DNA of 64,000 bases from Ectothiorhodospiraceae bacterium (lineage in GTDB: Bacteria; Pseudomonadota; Gammaproteobacteria; SZUA-152): NCBI GenBank assembly GCA_002401775.2, contig NVUB02000070.1, positions 1 through 64,000 of the forward strand, written 5' to 3'. A model generated the notes under the pieces. That model worked only from the letters and a program-made list of their open reading frames with translations. It was not told the DNA's origin and did not search any database. This document shows positions 8,369 through 17,689 of the stretch, piece after piece. Both the position numbers and the translations under genes were made by a program. Position 1 is the first letter of the stretch. Every line of letters begins with the position of its first letter.

Positions 8369-11226
8369 TATGACGGTCTCCAGTCTTTTAACACCGTCTG
8401 TTCCAAACAAGCGCCGGTGAAGTCTGTTTTTCCTACTGTCGCCTCGATAAAATTAACGCCATATAAATTGGCTTCGACCAATTTTGCACCGGTAAGACAG
8501 GTTTTATAAAAAGAACCTTCCATTAGATTGATGCGATGCAGCGTGGCGAAGCTGAGGTCAGCCTTATTGAATTGTGCTTGAACGGCAACAGCCCCTAAAA
8601 ATTTTGCATTTCTCAGGTTCGCCTTACCAAAATCAGTTTTGGTTAATGCCGCATCTGAAAAGTCGGCTGCCACAAGATTACATTCCCGAAAATTGGATTC
8701 TGGAATGTTGGCGTGAACAAACTGGCTGTTTTCCAGATTACATCCGCCGACAAAACGAACATTCTTCATGTCAGCATGGTTGAAGATGGCTCCCTTAGCT
8801 TCAGCCTTGACGAAATTTGCCGAGGTTAATACTGCCTTCTGAAAAGAAGTGGATTCCAAGCTGCAATTAACAAAATTACATTCTGCCAAGTTAGCCTCTG
8901 AAAAATCACAACCGGAAAGATCAAAGTCGATAAAATTATTTTTTGCCAGATTAGACCCCGTGAAAGCGGTGTTTGTAAATGAGGTTTCCAAAAACATTTC
9001 CGGTTTGTCAACGAGCTGACAATGGTTGAACTGGCTGTTCTTTAAATGGGATTTTCCTAAAATGATACCGGTCATGTCACAGTGATTGAAGTTTGTATTG
9101 TCAATCTGGCAGGCGCCAACATTGGCACCTTTAAAATTGCTGGTAGTAATCACGCAATTAATAAACTTCGCGTTGGCGAGGATGGCGCCTTCGAAGTTGA
9201 TGTCAGTTAAATTACAATCTTTGAAGCTGGCATATTCCATCAGTGAATGACTGAAATCGGCCCCACTCAAGTTTTGGCCGACAAATTCCGTGTAAGCATA
9301 ATCCCCCGTCGATAACGATTTTCCAGACTCGTGATCAGAAAGTGCTTTTTCCATAATCGTTGGTTCCTGGCCAGGGTGGGGTGACGTCATTTTTCCCGCA
9401 TAATGCGCACCGATTCTGTAGCCTTCGATAAATTTTTCTTGTGCAAAGTCCAGTTGTTTGCGTATTTCATCCCCATCAAACATTAAATGGCCGAGCATGT
9501 CATCGGGAATGCCCTGCGATTTCGCTTGCATGATTTGAGGGCCAATTTCTTCCTGAAATTGCCGTTCGAGTTCGGTAATGTGTTCGTTAACATCCATGCG
9601 GGGTAACTGAGGGGCAGAAGTGTCGTCAAGATCGGGGAAAATGTCTAAGTCTTTGAGGGCTTCGGCTGCCGTTGGGTCATCGGCATAAGCTGATTTTATC
9701 GTTTGCAACTCATTTTTAGCCATGTCCATGGCTTCTTGTGTTTTCTTTTTGGCCAGGTTTTCATTGAATTCCTTCAGCTCGTCCATGGCTTTGAGGTCTA
9801 ACTTGGCAATGTCGAGGCTAAAGGGGTCATCAAGGACTCCTGGGGCAATTTTGTTCACAATTGCCTTTAGTTCAGTCACTTCAGGGAGTTCTTCGGAGGG
9901 AACAGCGTTATTATCGTTTTTAAGATTTTTTAATTGTTCAAGCTGTTCTTTGACCAGATCATTTTTTGTTTCAGCATTAGCGCCTGCGTCGGACATCTTT
10001 GCTTCCAGGTCGGAAATTTGAGTGTCTATTTGCGCCATGGCTTCTTTTTGTTTTTGTTCAGCAAAATTTTCCTGATGTTTGCGAGACTCTAAATCCAGCG
10101 GGAAATTTGCTTTTTCATCCAGCAATTTAAAACCACATTTTTCATTTTCCGGAATGAGAGGTGTACTGTTGAGTAAATATTTGAAACCTTCTTCCTGGTC
10201 TGTTCGTTTTATGACCTGGTCTTCATAATGGGCAACGGTTCTCGGCGTATCATCTAAACCCTCGTGGGCAACCAGAAGATTGATGATGTCGTCTGATTCA
10301 CTGTCTGAGACTTCGAGTGTGCCACGATGAATCAGGACGCCCAAATTGTCTTCCGGGAAAAACCATACGGTATCGAGCCGAGTCTCTATCTCAACAAACC
10401 TTGTTTCGTCATCGTTTATTTTCTGATGAACAAAGCAACGTCCATAAACCTTGGGTAATTGGCCTTTTTGAATAGGGGTTTCCGGATTCATATTTTTAAG
10501 GGTGAAGGATTCTCTCCCCGTAAAAAATCCTTCTATCCACTGGTCTTTAGGAGCATCATTAAAATGACGCCAGTCGATGTCGTCGGGGAGTCCGGGCATT
10601 TGTTCATCGATGTATTTTTGATCATAGGTACCGGCAAGTTTAATCCGCTCAGGCCAACTGATATCAAGCCTGGAAAATGCCGCGGGGTAGGGACGGTCAC
10701 TGGTTGAACCTACTAATTTATTTTTGAATTCTATATTGGGCAAGGGAGTGAATTCGCCGTCATCGCCCGTTATTGAATCTATCCCTTTGCCAATGGGGTT
10801 GGAAGCATGTTCCTTACCGCCAAAGGCATTGGCGTAGGACACGGGCATTTCAGTCATGGCCATAGGGCTGGACACACCCGTTGTTGCACCAAATGTTTTG
10901 ACCCAGTGTCGGTGACCAAATACGGCAAGTTCTTTCTCGATGCTAGCCATGGTAAACGACACGACGCCGGCTTCAACGGGCGTTCCGTTCGGTGCAAAAA
11001 AACTACCGTGTACGAGTGCCTCGGCATTGGGCTTGGGCATTCCCATGTCGAACATTTCATTTTTCCCCAACATGTTTCCGATGGAAGTCCATAGGTCTTG
11101 TTCCAATACGGGAATGTTGGAGTCCAGTTGGAAACCCCAAAGCATAGAAACGCACATGTGTGATTTTTTCTTGAATTGGAACGTCTTGTGGATCAAACCA
11201 CTGTGTAATGATTTAATAAGTTGCAT
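8368..11226 (-). CDS. DUF2169 adaptor fused to pentapeptide repeats (module A)
   Basis: 952 residues in three parts: an N-terminal DUF2169 domain (about 1-330, with MGMPKPNAE, YANAFGG and NPIGKG); a charged E/K/Q-rich segment likely to form coiled coil (about 380-640); and a C-terminal pentapeptide-repeat beta-helix (about 660-945) ending KDWRPS. Family knowledge: DUF2169 proteins act as T6SS effector adaptors or chaperones, loading cargo onto VgrG/PAAR. The gene lies 32 bp after vgrG and overlaps the next pentapeptide gene by one base (TAATG), implying translational coupling. The start at 11226 aligns with its paralogue but has no clear Shine-Dalgarno. The fusion suggests the beta-helix docks on, or extends, the spike; that is inference. 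Confidence 0.85.
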   Translation of the reverse strand: MQLIKSLHSGLIHKTFQFKKKSHMCVSMLWGFQLDSNIPVLEQDLWTSIGNMLGKNEMFDMGMPKPNAEALVHGSFFAPNGTPVEAGVVSFTMASIEKELAVFGHRHWVKTFGATTGVSSPMAMTEMPVSYANAFGGKEHASNPIGKGIDSITGDDGEFTPLPNIEFKNKLVGSTSDRPYPAAFSRLDISWPERIKLAGTYDQKYIDEQMPGLPDDIDWRHFNDAPKDQWIEGFFTGRESFTLKNMNPETPIQKGQLPKVYGRCFVHQKINDDETRFVEIETRLDTVWFFPEDNLGVLIHRGTLEVSDSESDDIINLLVAHEGLDDTPRTVAHYEDQVIKRTDQEEGFKYLLNSTPLIPENEKCGFKLLDEKANFPLDLESRKHQENFAEQKQKEAMAQIDTQISDLEAKMSDAGANAETKNDLVKEQLEQLKNLKNDNNAVPSEELPEVTELKAIVNKIAPGVLDDPFSLDIAKLDLKAMDELKEFNENLAKKKTQEAMDMAKNELQTIKSAYADDPTAAEALKDLDIFPDLDDTSAPQLPRMDVNEHITELERQFQEEIGPQIMQAKSQGIPDDMLGHLMFDGDEIRKQLDFAQEKFIEGYRIGAHYAGKMTSPHPGQEPTIMEKALSDHESGKSLSTGDYAYTEFVGQNLSGADFSHSLMEYASFKDCNLTDINFEGAILANAKFINCVITTSNFKGANVGACQIDNTNFNHCDMTGIILGKSHLKNSQFNHCQLVDKPEMFLETSFTNTAFTGSNLAKNNFIDFDLSGCDFSEANLAECNFVNCSLESTSFQKAVLTSANFVKAEAKGAIFNHADMKNVRFVGGCNLENSQFVHANIPESNFRECNLVAADFSDAALTKTDFGKANLRNAKFLGAVAVQAQFNKADLSFATLHRINLMEGSFYKTCLTGAKLVEANLYGVNFIEATVGKTDFTGACLEQTVLKDWRPS

Positions 11227-11258
11227 AAGTATTGTTGTATGAAATTAGTGTCATGAGG

Positions 11259-14200
11259 TTAGTTGATTATCGTACAAACGGCATTTGCCAGTTTTGTTGT
11301 TTTGTTATCGACGTCGACAGCGCCGGACTCAACTATCGTCGCGGCTGCGGAAATGTCTGTCATTAATGCTGCTAAACGGGTGGCATTTTGCTCAGCAATA
11401 ACGGTTTTGAATTTATTTTGGAAGAAAGGAATGTTGGTATCTATGTTTCCTGCTTCAATTTTTAGGTGTAAGGATTTAAAGGGCGTGAGTTCCATACTTA
11501 AGGTTTTACTAAAATCCATTTTCATGTTGATCGCGGCTTGCGCAATAATTTCCATCGTCATGCCGATGCTGATATCAACCTTGAAAGTCATCGGCGCTAT
11601 GGATGCCGAGACAATAAATTTTGGCGAGGTGGGCAGTTCTAAATCAAAATCAAAATTGACAAAATTTCTATTTTTAAAGCTATAACCAAGTAATGCGCCG
11701 GTTTGTGTATCAAAGCTCGCTTCCTGTGATATGCCGCCGCCCTTTTTCTCCCAGTGGGTTTGAATACCTTTGCCATTGTATCCAAACTCTTCCCGGGAGC
11801 CTCCATACTTGTATTCTACCTGGTCGCCCTGATAATGGCTTTCAGTGTGGCCATTGGTGACTTCTATAGTATTGCCTCTTTTGTAATCATAGGAGTCACC
11901 GACCTGTTTGCCGACCCAGGTAGTGGCTTTATTCATGGGTTCATTGTCTCGGTCAAAATCCTGGGTGCTCTCTGCATCAGTGGGGTCGCTGAAGCTACTC
12001 TTTATATATTTTGCCCAGGTTTCAATTTTTTCATTGTCGGCATCACCACTGCCCGAGGGGCCATAGGTGCAGTCGCCCACATTGTCGTCAAATTTGTATG
12101 CACCACCGATTAAGCTGAATCCTGCCTGGTAAATAAAGGTGCCTGCGATACCCAGGGCTGCGGCTATAAAAGGGGCCCCTTCCGGTGTGAGAGAAAAACT
12201 TGCGCCGCTCGCGGCAATCGTACCTGCCAGCGCACCAGTAGTTATGACCGCTGAAACGCCACCACCCACAGCGGCTTGGCCAACACCGACACCCGCTACT
12301 ACGCCATAGCTTAGGCCGGGCCAATGTTTATGTAGCATAGTATTTAATATGGCTTTTTGGTTGACGTGGTCTTCCGCATAACTATTACCCAGGTTGTAAT
12401 TCCAATACCCACCAAAGTCGTAAATATTGCCTTCCTGAGTGGTAAAGGTGTCAAGTGAAGATACGTGAACGTGCCCTCGAACCAGGGCTTCACTAAAGGT
12501 TTGGTCGGTACCGTCGAGCCGGCTTTTTAACCCTGTTGGGCTATATCCCTCACCAAAGTTGTCGATTAAATCGCCAATTTGGGGGGAACCACAGCCGTTG
12601 TTACTGGGGCCGTTGATGGCATAGCCGGTGTAATATTCACCGTATCGGCTTTTCGCTTCAAGCCAGAGGTTGCCCGTTGAGCGGATGCGAATGCCGTCGG
12701 TGTCGGTTCCTGTTAGATCAATGTCTGGCTGATCTTTTGTAATAATTTGGACATGACGTATGGCGTGGTCAGGGCCGTCATAATAATGGAGGGAATAGCG
12801 GCCAACAGGGGCAGAAGAGAAATCAAAACTGGTGGTATGCTCTTGACTCGAGTCCGGTTTAATCACTTTGTGGTAAAGGATATCGTCAACGCTTGTGGTT
12901 ATGAAACTTGGAAAAGCCGTAAGGTCAACGGCTGTTCTGGTGACTTTGGCACCAGGATCGGTAAAACTTTCACCTTCAATCAAATACAGGGGGGATTCGC
13001 CACTCAGTACGATAGGGTCGTTTTCTGCGCCCACTCGAATCCAGCTATTGGAGGACGGACTATCGATCATAATTCGTTCAGAGCCGGGCTGGTCCTCCAT
13101 TCTGATTTTATTGTTGCCTTTTGTGCGAATTATGGCTTCCGTGGGTTTATCGCTGGTTAACAAGGCGGGAGTGGAGGCATTGGGTAGTGCCCCTGAAATC
13201 ACGGGACGATCCGGGTCACCATTTATAAACGTGAGCAAGACTTCTGTGCCGCCGCGTAACGGGAAGTACATGCCTTCGCCTTCGCCCACATAGGGTTGTG
13301 CCATGCGAATCCAGCAACTGGCTTTACGTTCGGGGTCTGTACTGGTTTTGCTGCCGTCAGCTTTATCGAAGGGCATGTGAACACGGTAACAACCGGCTTC
13401 GTTAATTTCTGCCATATCAGTGGTAGCCTCGGCGTAGACGAAGGCTGTCATGGTGCCAAAGAAACGGGGTTTTGGCGTTTTTATGCTGGGACACCAGGGA
13501 ATGCTGGCTTCGGTGGCGACAAAGGTGTTGTTATAGATGGGTTTAGTTTCGCCGCTGTCGGTGGCATTCTGGTCCAGAAACTGACCTTCATGTGTGACTT
13601 CGGTAATCAGGTAACTGATGTCATTATATTTGTGGTTGGGGTGGTTGCCCAGTTTGAAGGTAAAACCGGCATTAAAACCACTGATACCGCTTTCGCCAAA
13701 ATATTGTGTTTTACGGCAGATAAAAGCTTGTGCACGCACTTGTGCTAGATGACCAGCTTCGCTTTCAGTTAAGAAGTTTTCACCATAGAGATATTCGGTA
13801 CCGTGTCCGGCAGTATCGATTGACTGGGTATCAAAGACATCCAGTGAGGGCTGCTCCGGGTTGTAGTCCCGCACCGTGACATTTTCCGGGAGCTGTCGTT
13901 TACGGCACAACCATGACTGGATAGATTCTCCAACACGATGGGATTGTGGGGCCGTGTCGAAAGTCGCCGCAGGCAGGGCGATATCGTCATACTGGGCATC
14001 GTCAGCAATGATGACCATTTCAGTATCAGCGCCTTGTTCGAAGAAAAAGTAGATTCCTTCGTTTTCCATGAGGCGTGAGATAAAGGCGTAATCGGATTCC
14101 CGGAATTGGCAGACATAATCCCTTTCCAGTAACGTTCCTTTAATGCCACTGAGGTCATAGTCGACATTTTCGGTCAGGTCAGCGTTGTTTAATACTGTGC

Positions 14201-14558
14201 GGATAACATGATCGACGGTGATTTCGGTAGTGTAGATTTCATTGGTTTTATAGGCAGACAGTCTCCATAGACGAGGAACGAGTGTCGCCTGGTAAAAGAC
14301 ATAGTCACCCGACATTCTCACTTCGTCAAAGGTGCTTAATACACCATGTACGGGGGATTCTCCTGCGCCGATATCGATACTGAAGCGAGCCGGATTTTCC
14401 AGTATGTCATCCAGGTCGATGGCTGCACTGAGCGGGGCTTTAAGTGTAATGCTGTAACGATACAGGCTGGATATACTGTCCGTGGCGGTATAACTCACCA
14501 CCGTGAATAAATCGCCACCCGCCGCAAGGCTGGTAAATTTAAAGGCTGGACTGTTCAT
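11259..14558 (-). CDS. vgrG: VgrG spike protein with long C-terminal extension (module A)
   Basis: 1099 residues, far longer than a minimal VgrG (about 650). The gp27-like part spans about 1-340 (FRESDYAFISRLMENEGIYF) and the gp5-like OB fold about 375-480 (WIRMAQPYVGEGEGMYFPLR, then GTEVLLTFINGDPDRPVISG). After about residue 500 it departs from the usual beta-helix: an Ig-like insert (IEGESFTDPGA), a block YDFGGYWNYNLGNSY (about 12376-12470) conserved in the paralogue, a Gly/Ala-rich hydrophobic stretch of about 75 residues (about 12100-12330), then YKYGGSREEFGYNGKG and beta-rich repeats. The start ATG has AGGG upstream. Family knowledge: extended ('evolved') VgrGs carry effector domains. 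No known toxin is recognised here; the hydrophobic stretch suggests membrane insertion (inference). Confidence 0.92.
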   Translation of the reverse strand: MNSPAFKFTSLAAGGDLFTVVSYTATDSISSLYRYSITLKAPLSAAIDLDDILENPARFSIDIGAGESPVHGVLSTFDEVRMSGDYVFYQATLVPRLWRLSAYKTNEIYTTEITVDHVIRTVLNNADLTENVDYDLSGIKGTLLERDYVCQFRESDYAFISRLMENEGIYFFFEQGADTEMVIIADDAQYDDIALPAATFDTAPQSHRVGESIQSWLCRKRQLPENVTVRDYNPEQPSLDVFDTQSIDTAGHGTEYLYGENFLTESEAGHLAQVRAQAFICRKTQYFGESGISGFNAGFTFKLGNHPNHKYNDISYLITEVTHEGQFLDQNATDSGETKPIYNNTFVATEASIPWCPSIKTPKPRFFGTMTAFVYAEATTDMAEINEAGCYRVHMPFDKADGSKTSTDPERKASCWIRMAQPYVGEGEGMYFPLRGGTEVLLTFINGDPDRPVISGALPNASTPALLTSDKPTEAIIRTKGNNKIRMEDQPGSERIMIDSPSSNSWIRVGAENDPIVLSGESPLYLIEGESFTDPGAKVTRTAVDLTAFPSFITTSVDDILYHKVIKPDSSQEHTTSFDFSSAPVGRYSLHYYDGPDHAIRHVQIITKDQPDIDLTGTDTDGIRIRSTGNLWLEAKSRYGEYYTGYAINGPSNNGCGSPQIGDLIDNFGEGYSPTGLKSRLDGTDQTFSEALVRGHVHVSSLDTFTTQEGNIYDFGGYWNYNLGNSYAEDHVNQKAILNTMLHKHWPGLSYGVVAGVGVGQAAVGGGVSAVITTGALAGTIAASGASFSLTPEGAPFIAAALGIAGTFIYQAGFSLIGGAYKFDDNVGDCTYGPSGSGDADNEKIETWAKYIKSSFSDPTDAESTQDFDRDNEPMNKATTWVGKQVGDSYDYKRGNTIEVTNGHTESHYQGDQVEYKYGGSREEFGYNGKGIQTHWEKKGGGISQEASFDTQTGALLGYSFKNRNFVNFDFDLELPTSPKFIVSASIAPMTFKVDISIGMTMEIIAQAAINMKMDFSKTLSMELTPFKSLHLKIEAGNIDTNIPFFQNKFKTVIAEQNATRLAALMTDISAAATIVESGAVDVDNKTTKLANAVCTIIN

Positions 14559-14902
14559 TAATTTTCCCTGTCAACGGATGTAATAGTCTGTCTTAGTCAA
14601 TGTCGTTATGTGCGTAACGTTGCGTACTTGCTACTGGTACACATGAAAAGGATTCCCTGCATTCAGAAGCCGTCGTAAAATCATCCCTGTAGACTCAACA
14701 GCCGCATCCCTGCGGCTGACGTTTTTGATTACAGGATATCCTTTTCTACTGAATCAGTCGTATCAATAGCTTTTCCGCCGAAAATAAGCACCATAATTAC
14801 CTCGTGGAAAATACTGATGTAACGATTAATACACTAATCGTTATAGACTCAACTGGCCTGACAATAACGTTGTATTATTGACGAAAGTGTTGGTCTGTAT
14901 TG
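14559..14902. other. Intergenic region upstream of vgrG (module A) with dyad elements
   Basis: No gene is seen in these 344 bp. Direct observations: a perfect 8-bp hairpin CAGCCGCA/TGCGGCTG at 14699-14718, and a 9-bp dyad TAACGATTA-N6-TAATCGTTA at 14820-14843. An imperfect inverted pair AAAAGGATTCCCTG (14648 region) and CAGGATATCCTTTT (14733 region) is also present. No T tract follows on the minus strand, so a terminator is not supported. The region could hold the promoter or operator of the downstream module A. Confidence 0.5.
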
Positions 14903-15199
14903 TTATTGTTGTGCAGCCTGGGCCTTGGCAAAACTTTCCTGCATTTGTTTTTGAGCTTCGACCAGGAGTTCCTGTAATTTTTTCTGTAACTCATGGGCAT
15001 TGGCAAACGACAGCACAATTCGGTTTGAAATCGTCACATGCCCCGGCATAGAGCGGTGTTGATTACCAAACTCAAAGACCACTTCGCCCGCACCCACGAA
15101 TATATTAGCAACATCTCGGTAAGAATAATCTAAATCAGGTGATACATGGATCTGGACTTTTTGTTGTTCATTGCTATTAGGTGTTTGATTATTAGACAT
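14903..15199 (-). CDS. DUF3467-like small protein between the two VgrG modules
   Basis: 98 residues. The core (YSYRDVANIFVGAGEVVFEF, then RIVLSFANAHELQKKLQELL) resembles DUF3467, a small family of unknown function. The C-terminus is Gln/Ala/Lys-rich and helical. The ATG at 15199 has an AGAGAAG element upstream. It follows the PAAR-like gene of module B by 55 bp and precedes vgrG of module A by 344 bp, so it may end the module B transcript. It has no counterpart after the PAAR-like gene of module A. Family assignment is moderate; role unknown. Confidence 0.65.
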   Translation of the reverse strand: MSNNQTPNSNEQQKVQIHVSPDLDYSYRDVANIFVGAGEVVFEFGNQHRSMPGHVTISNRIVLSFANAHELQKKLQELLVEAQKQMQESFAKAQAAQQ

Positions 15200-15254
15200 A
15201 GTAACTTCTCTACAATAAGGTTAAAAAACGTTGATAATACAGGGGAATTCGATA

Positions 15255-15668
15255 TTACCCCATTATCATCACTTTAAACTGCGATGGTACCAGCGAGGTG
15301 CCGGGTGCATTGGTCAAATTCTGAAGTGTGGGTTTTAACATAGTGGTGGCAGGAGTGCCGCCGGTAAAAACTTTCACACTTCCCATCAGGTTCCTGCCGG
15401 GCCCCATCATCATGGCACTGGCAACGCCACCGGGCATACAGCCGGTATTATCGCCCATACTCATGGGGATTGTCGTGGTTATATTGTGAGCAGGCATCAT
15501 AGAGATGAAATGTCGTAGGTTACAGGTTGGCGGCAGCGCCATCGGGCGCATCGTGGTATTAGGATAAGGCATGGGCGTTGGCACAGGGCCAGCGGGTGTC
15601 GGAACTGGTGTTAAACAGACATCGGGCATGGCCATATCCATCCCACCCAGGGAACAATTTGCAAACAT
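15255..15668 (-). CDS. PAAR-like DUF4150 protein (module B)
   Basis: 137 residues, the same length as the module A paralogue at 6073-6486 and sharing AMPDVCLTP(V/I)PTPAGPVPTP, a PAHN(I/L)xTxxPMSxGDN segment and GPxRxLMGSVKxxxGGxP. It differs in the middle (Cys-containing PPTCNLRHFISMM) and near the C-terminus. Family role: cap of the VgrG spike tip or adaptor for cargo. The ATG at 15668 has GAG five bases upstream. It is followed by the DUF3467-like gene, and a REP-like palindrome separates it from the DUF3540 gene. Confidence 0.85.
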   Translation of the reverse strand: MFANCSLGGMDMAMPDVCLTPVPTPAGPVPTPMPYPNTTMRPMALPPTCNLRHFISMMPAHNITTTIPMSMGDNTGCMPGGVASAMMMGPGRNLMGSVKVFTGGTPATTMLKPTLQNLTNAPGTSLVPSQFKVMIMG

Positions 15669-15746
15669 AATGACTCTTTACCTTGTGTTTGTGCGGGGGT
15701 TTCCCCATAACTAATTAATCAAAAATCCAGGTTCGGTTATTTAATG

Positions 15747-15880
15747 CTCAGTGCTAAGAAGGTTGTCTCGTTCCCATGCTCCAGCGTGGGAATGCATACC
15801 ATGGTGACACAATAATGTGCGGTATGGGTTCCCACGGAGACCATGGGAACCAGAGACCTTCTTACTCAGCACTCAGCACT
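15747..15880. repeat. Large inverted-repeat element (GTCTCGTTCCCATG family)
   Basis: The arms CTCAGTGCTAAGAAGG-TTGTCTCGTTCCCATG (from about 15747) and CATGGGAACCAGAGAC-CTTCTTACTCAGCACT (to about 15871) are inverted copies about 60 bp apart. Smaller internal hairpins (TTCCCATGCTCCAGCGTGGGAA) are present. It is a REP-like intergenic element whose outer arms are made of the heptad-family sequence. No gene is seen. Confidence 0.75.
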
Positions 15881-15935
15881 GGGTTTTATACTCAGTCCTT
15901 AGCACTCAGCACTAGTCTTTAAACTCAGCACTATC
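15865..15935. repeat. Heptamer tract (ACTCAGC family)
   Basis: Repeated ACTCAGC/ACTCAGT/TTAGCAC units just downstream of the DUF3540 stop. They belong to the same heptad family seen at 24122, 52444, 53345 and 53537, read on the other strand. Confidence 0.7.
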
Positions 15936-15938
15936 TTT

Positions 15939-16625
15939 TTACCCCATATGGATGCGTTCCCCATCAATCTTGGTGTCTTTTTTGCTAACCATCACGGTGT
16001 ATTTGGAGTTCATAGAGTACATGTCTTTCACATCACGGGTCATCTGCCCGGCGCTGATTTGGTCGGCTTGTTCTGTGTGGCGCAGGTAGGTTTTATATTT
16101 GTTAATGGTGTGGTGTGCGATGGTGCTGATTAATTTACTGAGTATTTTAATGGTTTTAATGCTGATGTTGGCATTTTCACCGGTGGCATTGAGTTCGGCA
16201 TAGTCGATATAGGCATTTTTGCTTTTATGAATGCTACTTTCGGCGATACAGGTCAATTTTTTTGCCGTGAGGGCCACGGTTTCACTGGCATGTAGCTGTA
16301 ATGAGCCATTGCTGCTGTTCAATACGGTATTTCCGGGGAAGGTCAGGGCCATGTTGGTGGAGTTTGGCCGTTCCAGTACGGATAATATGTAAAAGCCGCT
16401 ATGGGTATTGCCCGAAACTAATACCACATCATCAACTTCAGGTTGCACCAGGCAGCTAAAGGCGACTTTAGCGGAGAGGTCTTTCCCGTTGATATTGAGG
16501 ACGATATTCGTTGGGGAACTTGACGAAATGCTTGATGAATTGCTTGATAAAATAGTGGCTTTATCCAGTTTTTGCTCATCCGCATGTTGGATTAAAGAGA
16601 CCACTTTGGCTGATTCTATACTCAT
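15939..16625 (-). CDS. DUF3540 protein (T6SS module B)
   Basis: 228 residues, paralogue of 6595-7251. Shared marks are KVAFSCLVQPEVDDVVLVSG in the N-terminal beta part and the terminal KIDGERIHMG. The N-terminus has a Ser-rich insert (SSNSSSISSSS). The ATG at 16625 overlaps the stop of the upstream pentapeptide gene (ATGA) and has a GGGGGA Shine-Dalgarno, so it is translationally coupled. Function is not established for the family. The context places it in the VgrG-PAAR assembly unit. Confidence 0.8.
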   Translation of the reverse strand: MSIESAKVVSLIQHADEQKLDKATILSSNSSSISSSSPTNIVLNINGKDLSAKVAFSCLVQPEVDDVVLVSGNTHSGFYILSVLERPNSTNMALTFPGNTVLNSSNGSLQLHASETVALTAKKLTCIAESSIHKSKNAYIDYAELNATGENANISIKTIKILSKLISTIAHHTINKYKTYLRHTEQADQISAGQMTRDVKDMYSMNSKYTVMVSKKDTKIDGERIHMG

Positions 16626-17689
16626 TTCATTCCCCCTTGTTCTGCTTTTTTGCGCATTTCATCGGTTCCCTGGGCTTGCGATTTATTAGCCCCTGACCAG
16701 ATTGATTTTTCTTCATAAACTTCATGCATTTTAGTCATAAATAAATTGGCATTACTGAAATCGGACTCCATTATAATGGCGTGAGACATATCCGCATAGG
16801 TGAGGTCGGTACCACTAAAATTAGCGAGCTTGATGATGGACTCACTTAAATTGGCCATGTCCATGCTGGCGCGGGTAAACCGAGTGGCGGTGATGGTAGT
16901 TTTTTGCAGGCTGGCTTTATCGAGCGTTGCACCGCTGAAATCAACACCCGACAGGTCACAACCGTACAAGTTCGCAAGCTCCATGTCAGCATTAACGAAT
17001 TTTGAGCCAATCAGGGAGGCCTCCATAAAGCCACCTTGTAGTAATTTGCTGTTGGAAAAATCACATTTTTCCAGGCTGGATTCTACAAATTGGCATTGCT
17101 TTAAATCCAGATTGCTAAAATCAACGGATTTAAACGTCGCTTTTACAAATGAGCATAAGATAATGGCCGTGTCAGTAAAGGTGTTGTTTGAGAACTCACC
17201 TTCATAAAATACGGCTTTCTCGAATCTTGAACGGCTGAAATCTACACCATTCATATTACAGCTGGTGTAGGCGGATTCAAAAGAGGTGATGTCGGTCAAC
17301 AATGCCCGAGAGAGATCACACTCATTAATGAGAGCGGTGGCCATGTTTGCGCCACTAAAGTTGCTCTCGTCGAGTTGAGAGCTGAGAAAGCGCGTTTTCT
17401 CCATATCGGTATCTTTAAAAGATGCACCGGTTAACGCACAACTGATGAAATTTGTTGTCTTTAGTGTGGCCTTGTCAAACGGGCAATTAAAAAATTGACA
17501 GTTATTAAAGGTAGTCTCGGAAAGGTTGGCTGCGATAAAGCTGCAATTTTTGAAGATAACCTCGTTAAAAATACCGCCAGAAAAGTCCAGGCCGTCGCAT
17601 ACGAGGTCGGAAAATTCACACTGTACGTAAAATTCTCCTAATTCCTTTACCTGACGGGAAAGCTCTGCGCCCGTCATTTCAGTTTCCAT
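16622..17689 (-). CDS. Pentapeptide-repeat protein (module B)
   Basis: 355 residues, with pentapeptide repeats from about residue 25 to 325 (e.g. CALTGASFKDTDMEKTRFLS). The start TAATG overlaps the stop of the DUF2169 gene by one base, with GGAGG eight bases upstream. The stop overlaps the DUF3540 start (ATGA). The non-repeat tail MHEVYEEKSIWSGANKS...TDE matches the module A paralogue, so the tail is under selection and may be a docking element (inference). It carries no enzymatic motif. It could be a T6SS cargo or a structural beta-helix of the spike complex. Confidence 0.85.
   Translation of the reverse strand: METEMTGAELSRQVKELGEFYVQCEFSDLVCDGLDFSGGIFNEVIFKNCSFIAANLSETTFNNCQFFNCPFDKATLKTTNFISCALTGASFKDTDMEKTRFLSSQLDESNFSGANMATALINECDLSRALLTDITSFESAYTSCNMNGVDFSRSRFEKAVFYEGEFSNNTFTDTAIILCSFVKATFKSVDFSNLDLKQCQFVESSLEKCDFSNSKLLQGGFMEASLIGSKFVNADMELANLYGCDLSGVDFSGATLDKASLQKTTITATRFTRASMDMANLSESIIKLANFSGTDLTYADMSHAIIMESDFSNANLFMTKMHEVYEEKSIWSGANKSQAQGTDEMRKKAEQGGMK

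Noticed and set aside
8369-8410. Longer start for the pentapeptide protein (MFGTDGVKRLET...)
   Set aside because: Those codons lie within the end of the DUF2169 gene in another frame; the paralogous pair uses the TAATG start at the equivalent position.
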